64,000 nt of DNA from Chromobacterium rhizoryzae (GCF_020544465.1 NZ_CP066126.1:930001-994000); one strand, 5' to 3'. Shown: positions 22,632 to 31,279, counted from the stretch's first letter. Numbers and translations are program-made. The notes: generated by a model not told the origin, from the sequence alone.

Positions 22632-23957
22632 ATGTTTTTGCCTCAGGAAATCATTCGCAAGAAACGCGACGGCCAGGCGCTGTCGCAACAGGACATCCAG
22701 CAGTTCGTCGCCGGCATCACCGACGGCAGCGTGGCGGACAGCCAAATCTCCGCGCTGACCATGGCGGTGTACTTCAACGGCATGGCGTTGGAAGAAAACG
22801 TGCACATGGCGCTGGCGATGCGCGACTCCGGCCGCCGCATGCACTGGGGCGATCTCAATCTGCCCGGCCCGGTGGTGGACAAGCATTCCACCGGCGGCGT
22901 CGGCGACGTGGTGTCGCTGATGTTGGGGCCGATGGTGGCCGCCTGCGGCGGCTTCGTGCCGATGATCTCCGGCCGCGGCCTGGGCCATACCGGCGGCACG
23001 CTGGACAAGCTGTCGGCGATCCCCGGCTACAATCCCTTCCCCAGCCCGGACGAGTTTCGCCGCGTGGTCAAGGACGTGGGCGTGGCCATCATCGGCCAGA
23101 CTTCTGACCTGGCGCCGGCCGACCGCCGCGTTTACGCGGTGCGCGATGTGACCGCGACGGTGGAATCGGTGGCGATGATCACCGCGTCCATCCTGTCCAA
23201 GAAGCTGGCCGCCGGCCTGGACGCCCTGGTGATGGACGTGAAGGCCGGCACCGGCGCCTTCATGCCGACGATGGAGAAATCCGTGGAGCTGGCCGAGCGC
23301 ATCGTCAAGGTGGGCAACGGCGCCGGCGTGGCCACCAGCGCGCTGATCACCGAAATGAGCCAGCCCCTGGCCTGGACCGCCGGCAACAGCATAGAAACCC
23401 GCGAGGCGGTGCGTTACCTGAAGGGCGACGAGCGCAATCCGCGCTTGCATGAAGTGACCATGGCGCTGTGCGCCGAGATGCTGGTGGTGGGCAAGCTGGC
23501 CAAGGACGAGGCCGAGGCGCGCGACAAGCTGCAGACCGCATTGGATTCCGGCCGCGCCGCCGAGATCTTCGGCCGCATGGTGGCCGCGCTGGGCGGCCCG
23601 GCCGACTTCATGGAGAACTATGATTCCCATATGGCGGCCGCGCCCATCGTGCGCCCGGTGTTTGCGGAACGCGCCGGCTTCGTCGGCGGCATGGACACCC
23701 GCGGCATCGGCATGGCGGTGTGCGCGCTGGGCGGCGGACGCCGCCTGCCCAGCGACGAGCTGGACTTCCGCGTTGGTCTGTCCCGCTTCGTCGAGCTGGG
23801 CCAGCGCATCGACGCCGGCGCGCCCTTGGCTTATATTCATGCGGCCGACGAAAACAGCTTCGCCGACGCGGAGCGCCGCCTCAAGGCGGCGATCCAACTG
23901 GCAGACGCGGCACCTTCCGCGCTGCCGCTGGTCTATCAGAAGATTCGCCAGCAGTAA
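22632..23957 (+). CDS. deoA: Thymidine phosphorylase
   Basis: 441 residues. Conserved stretches are DKHSTGGVGDVVSL (phosphate binding), KLSAIPGYNPF, SKKLAAGLDALVMDVKAGTGAFM and a C-terminal pyrimidine phosphorylase domain. It converts thymidine and phosphate to thymine and deoxyribose-1-phosphate. ATG 22632 with GGGAG upstream is chosen over a longer in-frame start at 22551. deoB follows after 15 bp. Confidence 0.96.
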   Translation: MFLPQEIIRKKRDGQALSQQDIQQFVAGITDGSVADSQISALTMAVYFNGMALEENVHMALAMRDSGRRMHWGDLNLPGPVVDKHSTGGVGDVVSLMLGPMVAACGGFVPMISGRGLGHTGGTLDKLSAIPGYNPFPSPDEFRRVVKDVGVAIIGQTSDLAPADRRVYAVRDVTATVESVAMITASILSKKLAAGLDALVMDVKAGTGAFMPTMEKSVELAERIVKVGNGAGVATSALITEMSQPLAWTAGNSIETREAVRYLKGDERNPRLHEVTMALCAEMLVVGKLAKDEAEARDKLQTALDSGRAAEIFGRMVAALGGPADFMENYDSHMAAAPIVRPVFAERAGFVGGMDTRGIGMAVCALGGGRRLPSDELDFRVGLSRFVELGQRIDAGAPLAYIHAADENSFADAERRLKAAIQLADAAPSALPLVYQKIRQQ

Positions 23958-23972
23958 TCCCGGAGCGGCAAT

Positions 23973-25187
23973 ATGAAACGAGCCATCATTCTGATTCTGG
24001 ACTCGCTGGGCATCGGCGCCGCCGCCGACGCCCCGCAGTTCGGCGACGCCGGCAGCAATACGCTGGGCCACATCGCCATGGAGGCGGCCGCCGGCCGCGC
24101 CAACGTCGGCCGCCACGGCGCGCTGACCCTGCCCAATCTGTCCCGCATGGGCTTGGGCCACGCCTGCCGCTTGTCCTCCGGCTATTTCCCGGAAGGCATG
24201 GACCCGGCCGAGCCGGTGGCGGCTTACGGTTACGCGCGCGAGCTGTCCAGCGGCAAGGACACGCCGTCCGGCCATTGGGAAATCGCCGGCGTGCCGGTGC
24301 TGTTCGACTGGGGCTATTTCAGCGATCACGACAACAGCTTCCCGCAGGAGCTGCTGGACGCCATCGTCGCCAAGGCGGAGCTGCCCGGCTATCTGGGCAA
24401 CTGCCACGCCTCCGGCACCGAGATTCTGGACCGTCTGGGCGAGGAGCATATGAAGAGCGGCAAGCCTATCTTCTACACCTCGGCGGATTCGGTGTTCCAG
24501 ATCGCCTGTCATGAAGAGACGTTCGGGCTGGAACGGCTGTATCAGCTGTGCAAGATCACCCGCGAACTGCTGGAGCCCTACAATATCGGCCGCGTCATCG
24601 CGCGGCCCTTTGTGGGCGAGGGCAAGGGCCAGTTCGTGCGCACCGGCAACCGCAAGGACCTAGCGGTGGAACCGCCGGCGACCACGGTGCTGGAAAAGCT
24701 GGCCAAGGCCGGCGGCGACGTGGTGTCCATCGGCAAGATCGCCGACATCTACGCCCATGTCGGCATCACCCACAAGCACAAGGCCACCGGCTTCGACCAG
24801 CTGTGGGACGCCACCTTGGGCGCGATGCGCGACCATGGCGAACGCCCGGCCATCATCATGGCCAACTTCGTCGACTTCGACTCCAGCTACGGCCACCGCC
24901 GCGACACCGCCGGCTACGCCCGCGCGCTGGAGGAGTTCGACGCGCGGCTGCCGGAAGTGATGGCGGCGCTGGGCGACGACGATATCCTGATCCTGTCCGC
25001 CGACCACGGTTGCGACCCCACCTGGGAAGGCACGGACCATACCCGCGAACATATTCCGGTGCTGTGCTACGGCAAGAAGGTGCTGGCGGGCTCGCTGGGC
25101 GAGCGCGCCACCTTCGCCGACATCGGCCAGACCGTGGCGGCCCACCTGGGCCTGAGCCCTATGGATTACGGCCAGTCCTTCCTGTGA
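23973..25187 (+). CDS. deoB: Phosphopentomutase
   Basis: 404 residues, alkaline phosphatase superfamily. Metal-binding motifs are ILDSLGIGAAADA at the N-terminus, DFDSSYGHRRD and SADHGCDPTWEGTDHTREHIPVL near the C-terminus. It interconverts (deoxy)ribose-1- and 5-phosphates, linking DeoA/DeoD products to DeoC. GGAG precedes the ATG. A terminator-like hairpin follows before deoD. Confidence 0.96.
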   Translation: MKRAIILILDSLGIGAAADAPQFGDAGSNTLGHIAMEAAAGRANVGRHGALTLPNLSRMGLGHACRLSSGYFPEGMDPAEPVAAYGYARELSSGKDTPSGHWEIAGVPVLFDWGYFSDHDNSFPQELLDAIVAKAELPGYLGNCHASGTEILDRLGEEHMKSGKPIFYTSADSVFQIACHEETFGLERLYQLCKITRELLEPYNIGRVIARPFVGEGKGQFVRTGNRKDLAVEPPATTVLEKLAKAGGDVVSIGKIADIYAHVGITHKHKATGFDQLWDATLGAMRDHGERPAIIMANFVDFDSSYGHRRDTAGYARALEEFDARLPEVMAALGDDDILILSADHGCDPTWEGTDHTREHIPVLCYGKKVLAGSLGERATFADIGQTVAAHLGLSPMDYGQSFL

Positions 25188-25207
25188 GGCGAGGCTGAAT
25201 GACGCAC

Positions 25208-25237
25208 GCCCCGGCGTCTGTGCGCCGGGGCTCTTTT
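25208..25237 (+). terminator. Terminator-like hairpin between deoB and deoD
   Basis: GCCCCGGCG/CGCCGGGGC (9 bp, 6-base loop) followed by TCTTTT. It lies inside the operon, so it probably lowers deoD expression or protects the deoCAB message. Confidence 0.7.
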
Positions 25238-25257
25238 GAATCTGGAGACTAAAGACG

Positions 25258-25968
25258 ATGGCGACCCCGCATATCAACGCCCAGCCGGGCGATTTTGCCG
25301 AAACCGTATTGATGCCCGGCGATCCGCTGCGCGCCAAGATGATCGCGGAAACCTTCCTGGAAGACGCCAAGCTGGTGACCACGGTGCGCAATGTGTTCGG
25401 CTACACCGGCACTTACCAGGGCAAGCGTCTGTCGGTGATGGCCCACGGCATGGGCATTCCGTCCGCCAGCATCTACACCACCGAGCTGATCAAGGACTAC
25501 GGCGTCAAGAACATCATCCGCATCGGTTCCTGCGGCGCGGTGACGCCGGACATCAAGCTGCGCGAACTGTTCGTCGCCATGGGCGCGTCCACCGACAGCA
25601 AGGTCAACCGCATGCGCTTCAACGACCATGACTACGCCGCCATCGCCGATTACGGCCTGCTGCGCGCCGTGGTGGACACCGCGGCGGAGCAGGGCAAGCC
25701 GGTGACGGTGGGCAATGTGTTCTCCGCCGATCTGTTCTACGGCGTTCAGCCCAATATGCTGGAAGTGCTGGACAAGATGCAGGTCAAGGTGATCGAGATG
25801 GAACTGGCCGGCATCTACAGCGTGGCCGCGCAATACGGCGCGCGCGCGGTGGGCATTCTGACCGTGTCCGACATCATCCCCACCGGCGAGGCCACCAGCG
25901 CCGAAGAGCGTCAAACCACTTTCCGCGACATGATGGAAGTGGCTTTGGCGGCGGCGATCAAGCTGTAA
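25258..25968 (+). CDS. deoD: Purine nucleoside phosphorylase (hexameric DeoD type)
   Basis: 236 residues. Motifs are VLMPGDPLRAKMIAETFL, GMGIPSASIYTTELI, IRIGSCGAV and VIEMELAGIYSVAAQ with a late LTVSDI. It phosphorolyses purine (deoxy)nucleosides to base and sugar-1-phosphate. GGAG lies upstream of the ATG. It is the last gene of the deo operon. Confidence 0.96.
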   Translation: MATPHINAQPGDFAETVLMPGDPLRAKMIAETFLEDAKLVTTVRNVFGYTGTYQGKRLSVMAHGMGIPSASIYTTELIKDYGVKNIIRIGSCGAVTPDIKLRELFVAMGASTDSKVNRMRFNDHDYAAIADYGLLRAVVDTAAEQGKPVTVGNVFSADLFYGVQPNMLEVLDKMQVKVIEMELAGIYSVAAQYGARAVGILTVSDIIPTGEATSAEERQTTFRDMMEVALAAAIKL

Positions 25969-26040
25969 GCCTTTGCCGATTGTCAGACAGCGTGGCGGGG
26001 GCTGGGCTCCCGCCTTAGCGTTGCCAGGCGGGGAAATCAG

Positions 26041-26068
26041 GGCGAAAAATGAGATCGCCTTATTTTTT
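26041..26068 (+). terminator. Weak terminator after deoD
   Basis: GGCGA/TCGCC (5 bp, 9-base loop) followed by TTATTTTTT. The stem is short, so this is tentative. Confidence 0.4.
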
Positions 26069-26166
26069 CCTTGCAGTGCCGCAGTGCTTTTGTCCTTGAT
26101 TTAACAGAGACTCCAGCCAGATGTGGCGTAAAAAGCCACGCTTTATAGTGCAATGCACAAAAAGCC

Positions 26167-26195
26167 TTGCAATGAAGCAAACCTATGCAGATAAT
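26167..26195 (+). promoter_or_regulatory. Promoter of the candidate sRNA
   Basis: TTGCAA, a spacer of exactly 17 bases and GATAAT (five of six consensus bases). Transcription would start near 26202, 107 bases before the end of a strong terminator. Confidence 0.6.
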
Positions 26196-26201
26196 GAAAC
26201 C

Positions 26202-26308
26202 TGCATCAGGACGTGGCATGCAAAGTGTGCGTTTTGGTGTTGTCTCCTCCATCCTCCTTCTTTAGGTGGAACTTGGCGCAACAAAGCTAGATGTTGCGCT
26301 TTTTTTTT
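26202..26308 (+). ncRNA. Candidate trans-acting sRNA with anti-Shine-Dalgarno loop
   Basis: A compact unit of promoter, about 107 transcribed bases and an ideal terminator. The 5' part can form a small hairpin (TGCAT/ATGCA). The middle (26243-26263) is a pyrimidine stretch containing TCCTCCATCCTCCTTC, complementary to GGAGG-type ribosome-binding sites and predicted unpaired. The 3' end is GCGCAACA/TGTTGCGC with nine U residues, as in Hfq-bound sRNAs. Neisseria sibling sRNAs (NmsR/RcoF) use a similar exposed anti-SD stretch; homology is not shown. ORFs overlapping it on either strand lack SDs. Confidence 0.65.
26276..26308 (+). terminator. Strong Rho-independent terminator of the candidate sRNA
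   Basis: GCGCAACA/TGTTGCGC, 8-base loop, followed by nine T residues. Confidence 0.9.
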
Positions 26309-26403
26309 GTCCCGCCGCCGCTAATCCCCTTATTCCGCCTGCATTTTCCCCACTGCGCGAGCACCGCCGTCAAGTAGCCGGATTTCTGTTGTCTCACAAG
26401 GGT

Positions 26404-26433
26404 TTGACAGCTGGATCGGGGCTGTAATAGAAT
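26404..26433 (+). promoter_or_regulatory. Promoter of rplM-rpsI
   Basis: A perfect TTGACA, an 18-base spacer and TAGAAT lie 35 bp upstream of the rplM start. Confidence 0.8.
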
Positions 26434-26467
26434 CCGTAACTTTCAAGAATTACGATGGAAGAGTTCC

Positions 26468-26896
26468 ATGAAGACCTTTTCTGCCAAGCCGCATGAGGTT
26501 AAACGCGACTGGTTTGTGGTCGATGCCAACGACAAGGTTTTGGGCCGCCTCGCCGCTGAGATCGCCCGTCGCCTGCGTGGCAAGCACAAGCCGGAATACA
26601 CCCCGCACGTAGATACCGGCGATTTCATCGTCGTGGTCAACGTCGAGAAGCTGCGCGTTACCGGTGCCAAGGCACAAGACAAGAAGTACTACCGTCACTC
26701 CGGCTACCCGGGTGGTATCTACGAGCGCAGCTTCACCGAACTGCAAGACAAGTTCCCTGAGCGCGTTCTGGAAAAAGCCGTTAAAGGCATGCTGCCGAAG
26801 GGCCCGCTGGGTTACGCCATGATCAAGAAGCTCAAGGTGTACTCCGGTTCCGAGCATCCGCACACTGCTCAACAGCCGAAAGTGCTGGAAATCTGA
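26468..26896 (+). CDS. rplM: 50S ribosomal protein L13
   Basis: 142 residues, full length, with WFVVDANDKVLGRLAAEIARRLRGK and HSGYPGGIYERSF. It is a primary-binding 23S rRNA protein. It is followed after 15 bp by rpsI, the standard L13-S9 operon. A strong promoter lies directly upstream. Codon use is biased as expected for a highly expressed gene. Confidence 0.99.
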   Translation: MKTFSAKPHEVKRDWFVVDANDKVLGRLAAEIARRLRGKHKPEYTPHVDTGDFIVVVNVEKLRVTGAKAQDKKYYRHSGYPGGIYERSFTELQDKFPERVLEKAVKGMLPKGPLGYAMIKKLKVYSGSEHPHTAQQPKVLEI

Positions 26897-26911
26897 TTTT
26901 AAGGCGTAGAA

Positions 26912-27304
26912 ATGAACGGTAAATACTACTACGGCACCGGCCGTCGCAAGAGCTCCGTTGCTCGCGTGTTCATGCAAAAGGGCTCGGGCCAAATCATCGT
27001 TAACGGCAAGCCCGTTGATGAATATTTCGCTCGTGAAACCGGCCGCATGGTAATCCGCCAGCCGCTGGCGCTGACCGAAAACCTCGAGTCCTTCGACATC
27101 AAGGTGAACGTTGTCGGCGGCGGCGAAACCGGCCAAGCCGGCGCGATCCGTCACGGCATCACCCGCGCGCTGATCGACTTCGACACCGCGTTGAAGCCGG
27201 CTCTGTCCGCTGCTGGTTACGTGACCCGCGACGCTCGTGAAGTTGAGCGTAAAAAAGTCGGCCTGCGCAAAGCTCGCCGCGCCAAGCAGTTCTCCAAGCG
27301 TTAA
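26912..27304 (+). CDS. rpsI: 30S ribosomal protein S9
   Basis: 130 residues with YYGTGRRKSSVARVFM at the N-terminus and the basic C-terminal tail KARRAKQFSKR that reaches the P-site tRNA. Second gene of the rplM operon; a strong terminator follows. Confidence 0.99.
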   Translation: MNGKYYYGTGRRKSSVARVFMQKGSGQIIVNGKPVDEYFARETGRMVIRQPLALTENLESFDIKVNVVGGGETGQAGAIRHGITRALIDFDTALKPALSAAGYVTRDAREVERKKVGLRKARRAKQFSKR

Positions 27305-27326
27305 TTCGCCGAATTCTGTTTTCAAG

Positions 27327-27358
27327 AAAACCGCCTGCGTTTGCCAGGCGGTTTTTTC
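27327..27358 (+). terminator. Rho-independent terminator of rplM-rpsI
   Basis: AAAACCGCCTG/CAGGCGGTTTT with a 7-base loop and a T run. Confidence 0.9.
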
Positions 27359-27393
27359 TTGCCTGTCGTTTCTCCGCTTCCATCCCATCCATA

Positions 27394-27422
27394 TTGCAAG
27401 GCAGCATCGCAGTGCCTACACT
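27394..27422 (+). promoter_or_regulatory. Candidate promoter of argC
   Basis: TTGCAA, 17-base spacer, TACACT, ending 38 bp before the argC ATG. No ArgR box was recognised. Confidence 0.5.
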
Positions 27423-27460
27423 GTCGTTTTTGCGACGCGCTTTTACATAAAGGAATGGGC

Positions 27461-28489
27461 ATGATCAAGGTGGGAATCGTCGGGGGCACCGGCTACACGG
27501 GTGTCGAACTGCTGCGCTTGCTGGCGGGCCATCCGTCGGCGCGCGTGACCGTGGTCACCTCGCGCAAGGAGGCCGGCATGAAAGTGGCCGACCTGTTCCC
27601 CAGCTTGCGAGGCCGCATCGATTTGGCCTTCTCCACGCCCGACGAAGCGCGCTTGCGGGATTGCGATGTGGTGTTTTTCGCCACACCCAACGGCATTGCG
27701 ATGAACGAGGCGCGAGAATTGCTGGCCGCCGGCGTGCGGGTGGTGGATCTGGCCGCCGATTACCGGATCCGGGACGTCGCCGAATGGGAAAAATGGTACG
27801 GCATGAGCCACGGCTCGCCGGACCTGGTGGCCGAAGCGGTGTACGGTCTGCCGGAAATCAACCGCGAGGCCATCCGCGGCGCGCGGCTGGTGGCGAATCC
27901 GGGCTGCTATCCGACCGCGGTGCAATTGGGCTTCCTGCCCTTGATCGAAGCCGGCGCGGTAGAGCTTTCCAGCCTGATCGCCGATTGCAAGTCGGGCGTG
28001 TCCGGCGCAGGGCGCAAGGCGGAGGTGGGCGCCTTGCTGGCCGAGGCGGGAGATTCCTTCAAGGCTTACGGCGTGTCCGGTCATCGGCATTTGCCTGAAA
28101 TCCGCCAGGGCCTGGGCCGGGCGGCCGCGCAGACGGTGGGCCTGACCTTCGTGCCGCACCTGACGCCGATGATACGCGGCATCCACGCCACGCTTTACGC
28201 GCGGCTGAAGGCCGACGTGGACGTGCAGGCGTTGTTCGAGCGCCGCTACGAGGGCGAGCACTTCGTCGACGTGCTGCCGGCCGGCAGCCACCCGGAGACG
28301 CGTTCGGTGCGCGGCGCCAATGTCTGCCGCATCGCCGCGCACAGGCCGCAGGGCGGGGATACCGTGGTGGTGTTGTCGGTGATAGACAATCTGGTCAAGG
28401 GCGCGGCCGGCCAGGCGGTGCAGAACATGAACCTGATGTTCGGCCAGCCGGAGCGGGCCGGACTGGACATCGTTCCCTTGCTGCCTTGA
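27461..28489 (+). CDS. argC: N-acetyl-gamma-glutamyl-phosphate reductase
   Basis: 342 residues. The Rossmann motif VGIVGGTGYTGVELLRLL is at the N-terminus and the catalytic Cys is in ANPGCYPTAVQLGFLPL. It catalyses the third step of arginine synthesis, using NADPH. ATG 27461 has AAGGA upstream; an in-frame extension to 27341 crosses the rpsI terminator and is rejected. No other arg genes are adjacent. Confidence 0.96.
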   Translation: MIKVGIVGGTGYTGVELLRLLAGHPSARVTVVTSRKEAGMKVADLFPSLRGRIDLAFSTPDEARLRDCDVVFFATPNGIAMNEARELLAAGVRVVDLAADYRIRDVAEWEKWYGMSHGSPDLVAEAVYGLPEINREAIRGARLVANPGCYPTAVQLGFLPLIEAGAVELSSLIADCKSGVSGAGRKAEVGALLAEAGDSFKAYGVSGHRHLPEIRQGLGRAAAQTVGLTFVPHLTPMIRGIHATLYARLKADVDVQALFERRYEGEHFVDVLPAGSHPETRSVRGANVCRIAAHRPQGGDTVVVLSVIDNLVKGAAGQAVQNMNLMFGQPERAGLDIVPLLP

Positions 28490-28593
28490 GGCGTCGGCGC
28501 ATGCGCGGAAAGAACTAGTTCGCTTGAAGACTCGCCATCGGCCCCAATATCCGACTAAAATAGTGGGTGAATGCCGCTCTGCCGGCTTTAGAA

Positions 28594-28664
28594 GGGGTTT
28601 GAGAAACCGCAGCGCGTACGCAGCCAGGCCGCTAGCGGACCGTTGGCGGGTTTCTCAAGGCCCC
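28594..28664 (+). promoter_or_regulatory. Long stem in the erpA leader
   Basis: The segment GGGG plus TTGAGAAACC (28594-28608) pairs with GGTTTCTCAA plus CCCC (28649-28664), a stem of about 14 pairs with one small bulge enclosing a 40-base GC-rich loop. It ends 24 bases before the erpA start, and there is no U tract. A TAAAAT at about 28556 could be the -10. Role unknown; it may stabilise or gate the erpA message. Confidence 0.45.
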
Positions 28665-28687
28665 GGAACTGAATTGCGAGGTTTGAC

Positions 28688-29041
28688 ATGACTACTGCTG
28701 CAACTGAAATGCCGTCCCCGATCAACTTCAGCGCAAGCGCTTGTTCCAAGGTGCAGGAGCTGATCGCCGAGGAAGGCAATCCCGATCTGAAACTGCGCGT
28801 CTTCGTGACCGGCGGCGGCTGCTCCGGCTTCCAATACGGTTTCACATTTGACGAAATTGCAAATGAAGACGATACCGCTATAGAGAGACAAGGCGTGACC
28901 TTCCTGGTGGATCCGATGAGCTACCAGTACCTGGTCGGCGCCGAAATCGATTATCAGGAAAGCCTGGAGGGCTCCCAGTTCGTGATCCGCAATCCGAACG
29001 CCACCACCACCTGCGGTTGTGGTTCGTCGTTCTCGGTGTGA
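28688..29041 (+). CDS. erpA: Iron-sulfur cluster insertion protein ErpA
   Basis: 117 residues, A-type carrier. The three cluster cysteines are in VTGGGCSGFQYGF and TTCGCGSSFSV at the C-terminus. It delivers Fe-S clusters to client apoproteins in the cytoplasm. GAGGT lies upstream of the ATG. It is monocistronic with a clear terminator. Confidence 0.96.
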   Translation: MTTAATEMPSPINFSASACSKVQELIAEEGNPDLKLRVFVTGGGCSGFQYGFTFDEIANEDDTAIERQGVTFLVDPMSYQYLVGAEIDYQESLEGSQFVIRNPNATTTCGCGSSFSV

Positions 29042-29061
29042 TCCGGACGCGGTAGAATACA

Positions 29062-29089
29062 GGCTCGGGCTTTTGCCCGGGCCTTTTTT
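29062..29089 (+). terminator. Rho-independent terminator of erpA
   Basis: GGCTCGGGC/GCCCGGGCC with a TTTT loop and six T residues. The next ATG is only 15 bases beyond. Confidence 0.9.
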
Positions 29090-29103
29090 ATGGGGACAAC
29101 AAA

Positions 29104-29955
29104 ATGAATAAGCCGCCACCCGTCGTCTTGCCGAAGATCGAATTCACCCGTGAGTTCGCGTTTAGCGACGCCGACTTCGAGCGCATTCGCAAACTGATCT
29201 ACAAGGAAGCGGGCATTTCGTTGAACCCGTCGAAGAAAGACATGGTTTACGGCCGCCTGGTGCGTCGCATCCGCGAACTGAAGCTGCCCGGCTTCGCCGC
29301 CTACGTCGATTTCCTGGAGTCGATCAGCGGCAAGCGCGAGTTCGAACAGTTCGTCAACGCGCTGACCACCAATCTGACTTTCTTCTTCCGCGAAGAACAC
29401 CATTTCCCGCTGCTGGCCGAGCATCTTAAGAAAAAAGCGACGGCCGGCGGAGAACTGGCGATCTGGTGCGCGGCCTCGTCCACCGGCGAAGAGCCGTACT
29501 CGCTGGCGATCACCGCGCTGGAGGCGGTGCCGGGCGCGCGCATCAGCGTGTTGGCCACGGACTTGGACACCAGCGTGCTGGAAACCGGGCGCAAGGGCAT
29601 TTACGCCGCCGACAAGGTGGCGCGCCTGCCGCCGGGCTACGCCGCCAAGTATTTCGACAAGCAGTCGGACGGCAGCTTCCAGGCCAAGGCCCAGCTGCGC
29701 AATATGATCACCTTCCAGCGTTTGAACCTGGTGGAGAGCAACTGGTCGGTCAAGCGCCAGTTCGACGCCATTTTCTGCCGCAATGTGATGATTTATTTCG
29801 ACCGCGACACTCAGTTCGGCGTGCTCAAGCGCTTTGCGCCGCTATTGAAGCCGGACGGCCTGCTCTTCGTCGGTCATTCCGAGAATTTCTATTTCGCGTC
29901 GGACTATTTCCATCTGCGCGGCAAGACGGTTTACGAGCACGCGAAGAAGCCGTAA
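29104..29955 (+). CDS. cheR: Chemotaxis protein methyltransferase CheR
   Basis: 283 residues. An N-terminal helical domain (FERIRKLIYKEAGISLNPSKKDMVYGRLVRR) and a SAM-binding domain (AIWCAASSTGEEPYSLAI, VLATDLDTSVLETGRKGIY, FDAIFCRNVMIYFD). It methylates glutamates of chemoreceptors. No other che genes are adjacent, so its cognate cluster is elsewhere. GGGGAC upstream serves as SD. Confidence 0.95.
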   Translation: MNKPPPVVLPKIEFTREFAFSDADFERIRKLIYKEAGISLNPSKKDMVYGRLVRRIRELKLPGFAAYVDFLESISGKREFEQFVNALTTNLTFFFREEHHFPLLAEHLKKKATAGGELAIWCAASSTGEEPYSLAITALEAVPGARISVLATDLDTSVLETGRKGIYAADKVARLPPGYAAKYFDKQSDGSFQAKAQLRNMITFQRLNLVESNWSVKRQFDAIFCRNVMIYFDRDTQFGVLKRFAPLLKPDGLLFVGHSENFYFASDYFHLRGKTVYEHAKKP

Positions 29956-29976
29956 CGGCAGATCGCGGCTGGCACG

Positions 29977-30011
29977 GCCAATGGGCAAGCGGGTCTTGCC
30001 CATTGGCTTTT
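29977..30011 (+). terminator. Rho-independent terminator of cheR
   Basis: A 13-bp perfect stem GCCAATGGGCAAG/CTTGCCCATTGGC with a 5-base loop and TTTT. Confidence 0.85.
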
Positions 30012-30022
30012 GTGGAGAGTCG

Positions 30023-31279
30023 ATGCGAGTAGTTGTCCTGGGCGCCGGCGTCATCGGCGTATCCACCGCCTGGTTTTTGGCGGAGAAGGGCCACCAGGTG
30101 GTGGTGGTGGACCGCGCCAGCGGCGCGGCGAGAGAAACCAGTTTCGCCAACGGCGGCCAGATCTCAGTCAGCCAGTCCGAGCCTTGGGCCAATCCGCGCG
30201 CGCCGTGGCGGGTGTTGCGCTGGCTGTTGCGCGACGACGCGCCGCTGCTGTTCCGGCCGCGGCTGGATGCGCAGCAATGGCGCTGGGGCCTGGATTTCCT
30301 GCGCGAATGCCTGCCGGGACGCAGCCAGCGCAATATGCGCCAGATGGTGGCGCTGGGCTTGTACAGCCGCGACACGCTGCGCGGTTTGCGCCGGGAACTG
30401 GGCATCGATTACCAGCAATTGCAGCGGGGCATTCTGACCCTGCTGTTCTCCGATGCGGAACGGGCCCAGGCCCAGGCCGGCTGCGCGCGGCTGCAAGCGC
30501 TGGGCGTGGAGAAAAGCCTGCTGACGCCGTTGCAGGCGCTGGAGCGGGAGCCGGCCTTGGCGCGCATTCTGCCTGAACTGAGTGGGGCGTGCTGGAGCCC
30601 GGACGACGAATCCGGCAATGTCCATCTCTTCACCGTCGCCCTGGCCCAGGCTTGCGCTATGCGGGGCGTGGAGTTCCGCTTCCTGACCCGGGTCAACGCG
30701 CTGGAGCGCGCGGATGGGGAGGTGAGCGGCGTCTCCGTCACCGCGGCCGACGGCGCTTACGAGCGGCTAGAGGCGGACGCCTATGTCTTGGCGCTGGGTT
30801 CTTATTCTCCCTTGTTGGCGGCGCAGGCCGGCTTGCGCTTGCCGGTGTACCCGGCCAAGGGTTATTCCGCCACCCTGCCGATTCTGGACGCCGCCGCCGC
30901 GCCGCTGACCAGTATTACCGACGAAGCCCACAAGGTGGTGGTGTCGCGGCTGGGCGACGAGCTGCGCATCGCCGGCACCGCCGAATTGTCCGGTTATTCC
31001 ACCCATCTGGAGCCGCGGCGTTGCGACTTGCTGCTGCAGCGCGGCCGCGCCTTGTTCGGCGACGCCTGCGACTGGGAGCGCGCGCGTTTCTGGAGCGGTC
31101 TGCGGCCGGCCACCCCGGGCAATGTGCCGCTGATCGGCCCCAGCCGCTTGCGGCGCTTGTATCTGAACACCGGCCACGGCACCTTGGGCTGGACCGAGGG
31201 CGCCGGCTCCGGGCGGGCGCTGGCCGAGATCATCAGCGGCGAAACGCCGGCGCTGGATTTCGCGTTCTGCCGCGCCTGA
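30023..31279 (+). CDS. dadA: D-amino acid dehydrogenase (DadA-type FAD oxidoreductase)
   Basis: 418 residues. The FAD-binding motif VVVLGAGVIGVSTAWFLAEKGHQVVVVDR is at the extreme N-terminus; FANGGQISVSQSEPWANP and the C-terminal WSGLRPATPGNVPLIGPS and LYLNTGHGTLGWTEGAGSG are DadA hallmarks. It oxidises D-amino acids at the inner membrane, feeding electrons to quinone. GGAGAG lies upstream of ATG 30023. No alr/dadX partner is adjacent. Another FAD amine dehydrogenase is possible. Confidence 0.88.
   Translation: MRVVVLGAGVIGVSTAWFLAEKGHQVVVVDRASGAARETSFANGGQISVSQSEPWANPRAPWRVLRWLLRDDAPLLFRPRLDAQQWRWGLDFLRECLPGRSQRNMRQMVALGLYSRDTLRGLRRELGIDYQQLQRGILTLLFSDAERAQAQAGCARLQALGVEKSLLTPLQALEREPALARILPELSGACWSPDDESGNVHLFTVALAQACAMRGVEFRFLTRVNALERADGEVSGVSVTAADGAYERLEADAYVLALGSYSPLLAAQAGLRLPVYPAKGYSATLPILDAAAAPLTSITDEAHKVVVSRLGDELRIAGTAELSGYSTHLEPRRCDLLLQRGRALFGDACDWERARFWSGLRPATPGNVPLIGPSRLRRLYLNTGHGTLGWTEGAGSGRALAEIISGETPALDFAFCRA

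Noticed and set aside
26037..26324. Two ORFs (71 codons minus, 67 codons plus) across the sRNA region
   Set aside because: No ribosome-binding sites, no protein-like composition, and one runs through the terminator.
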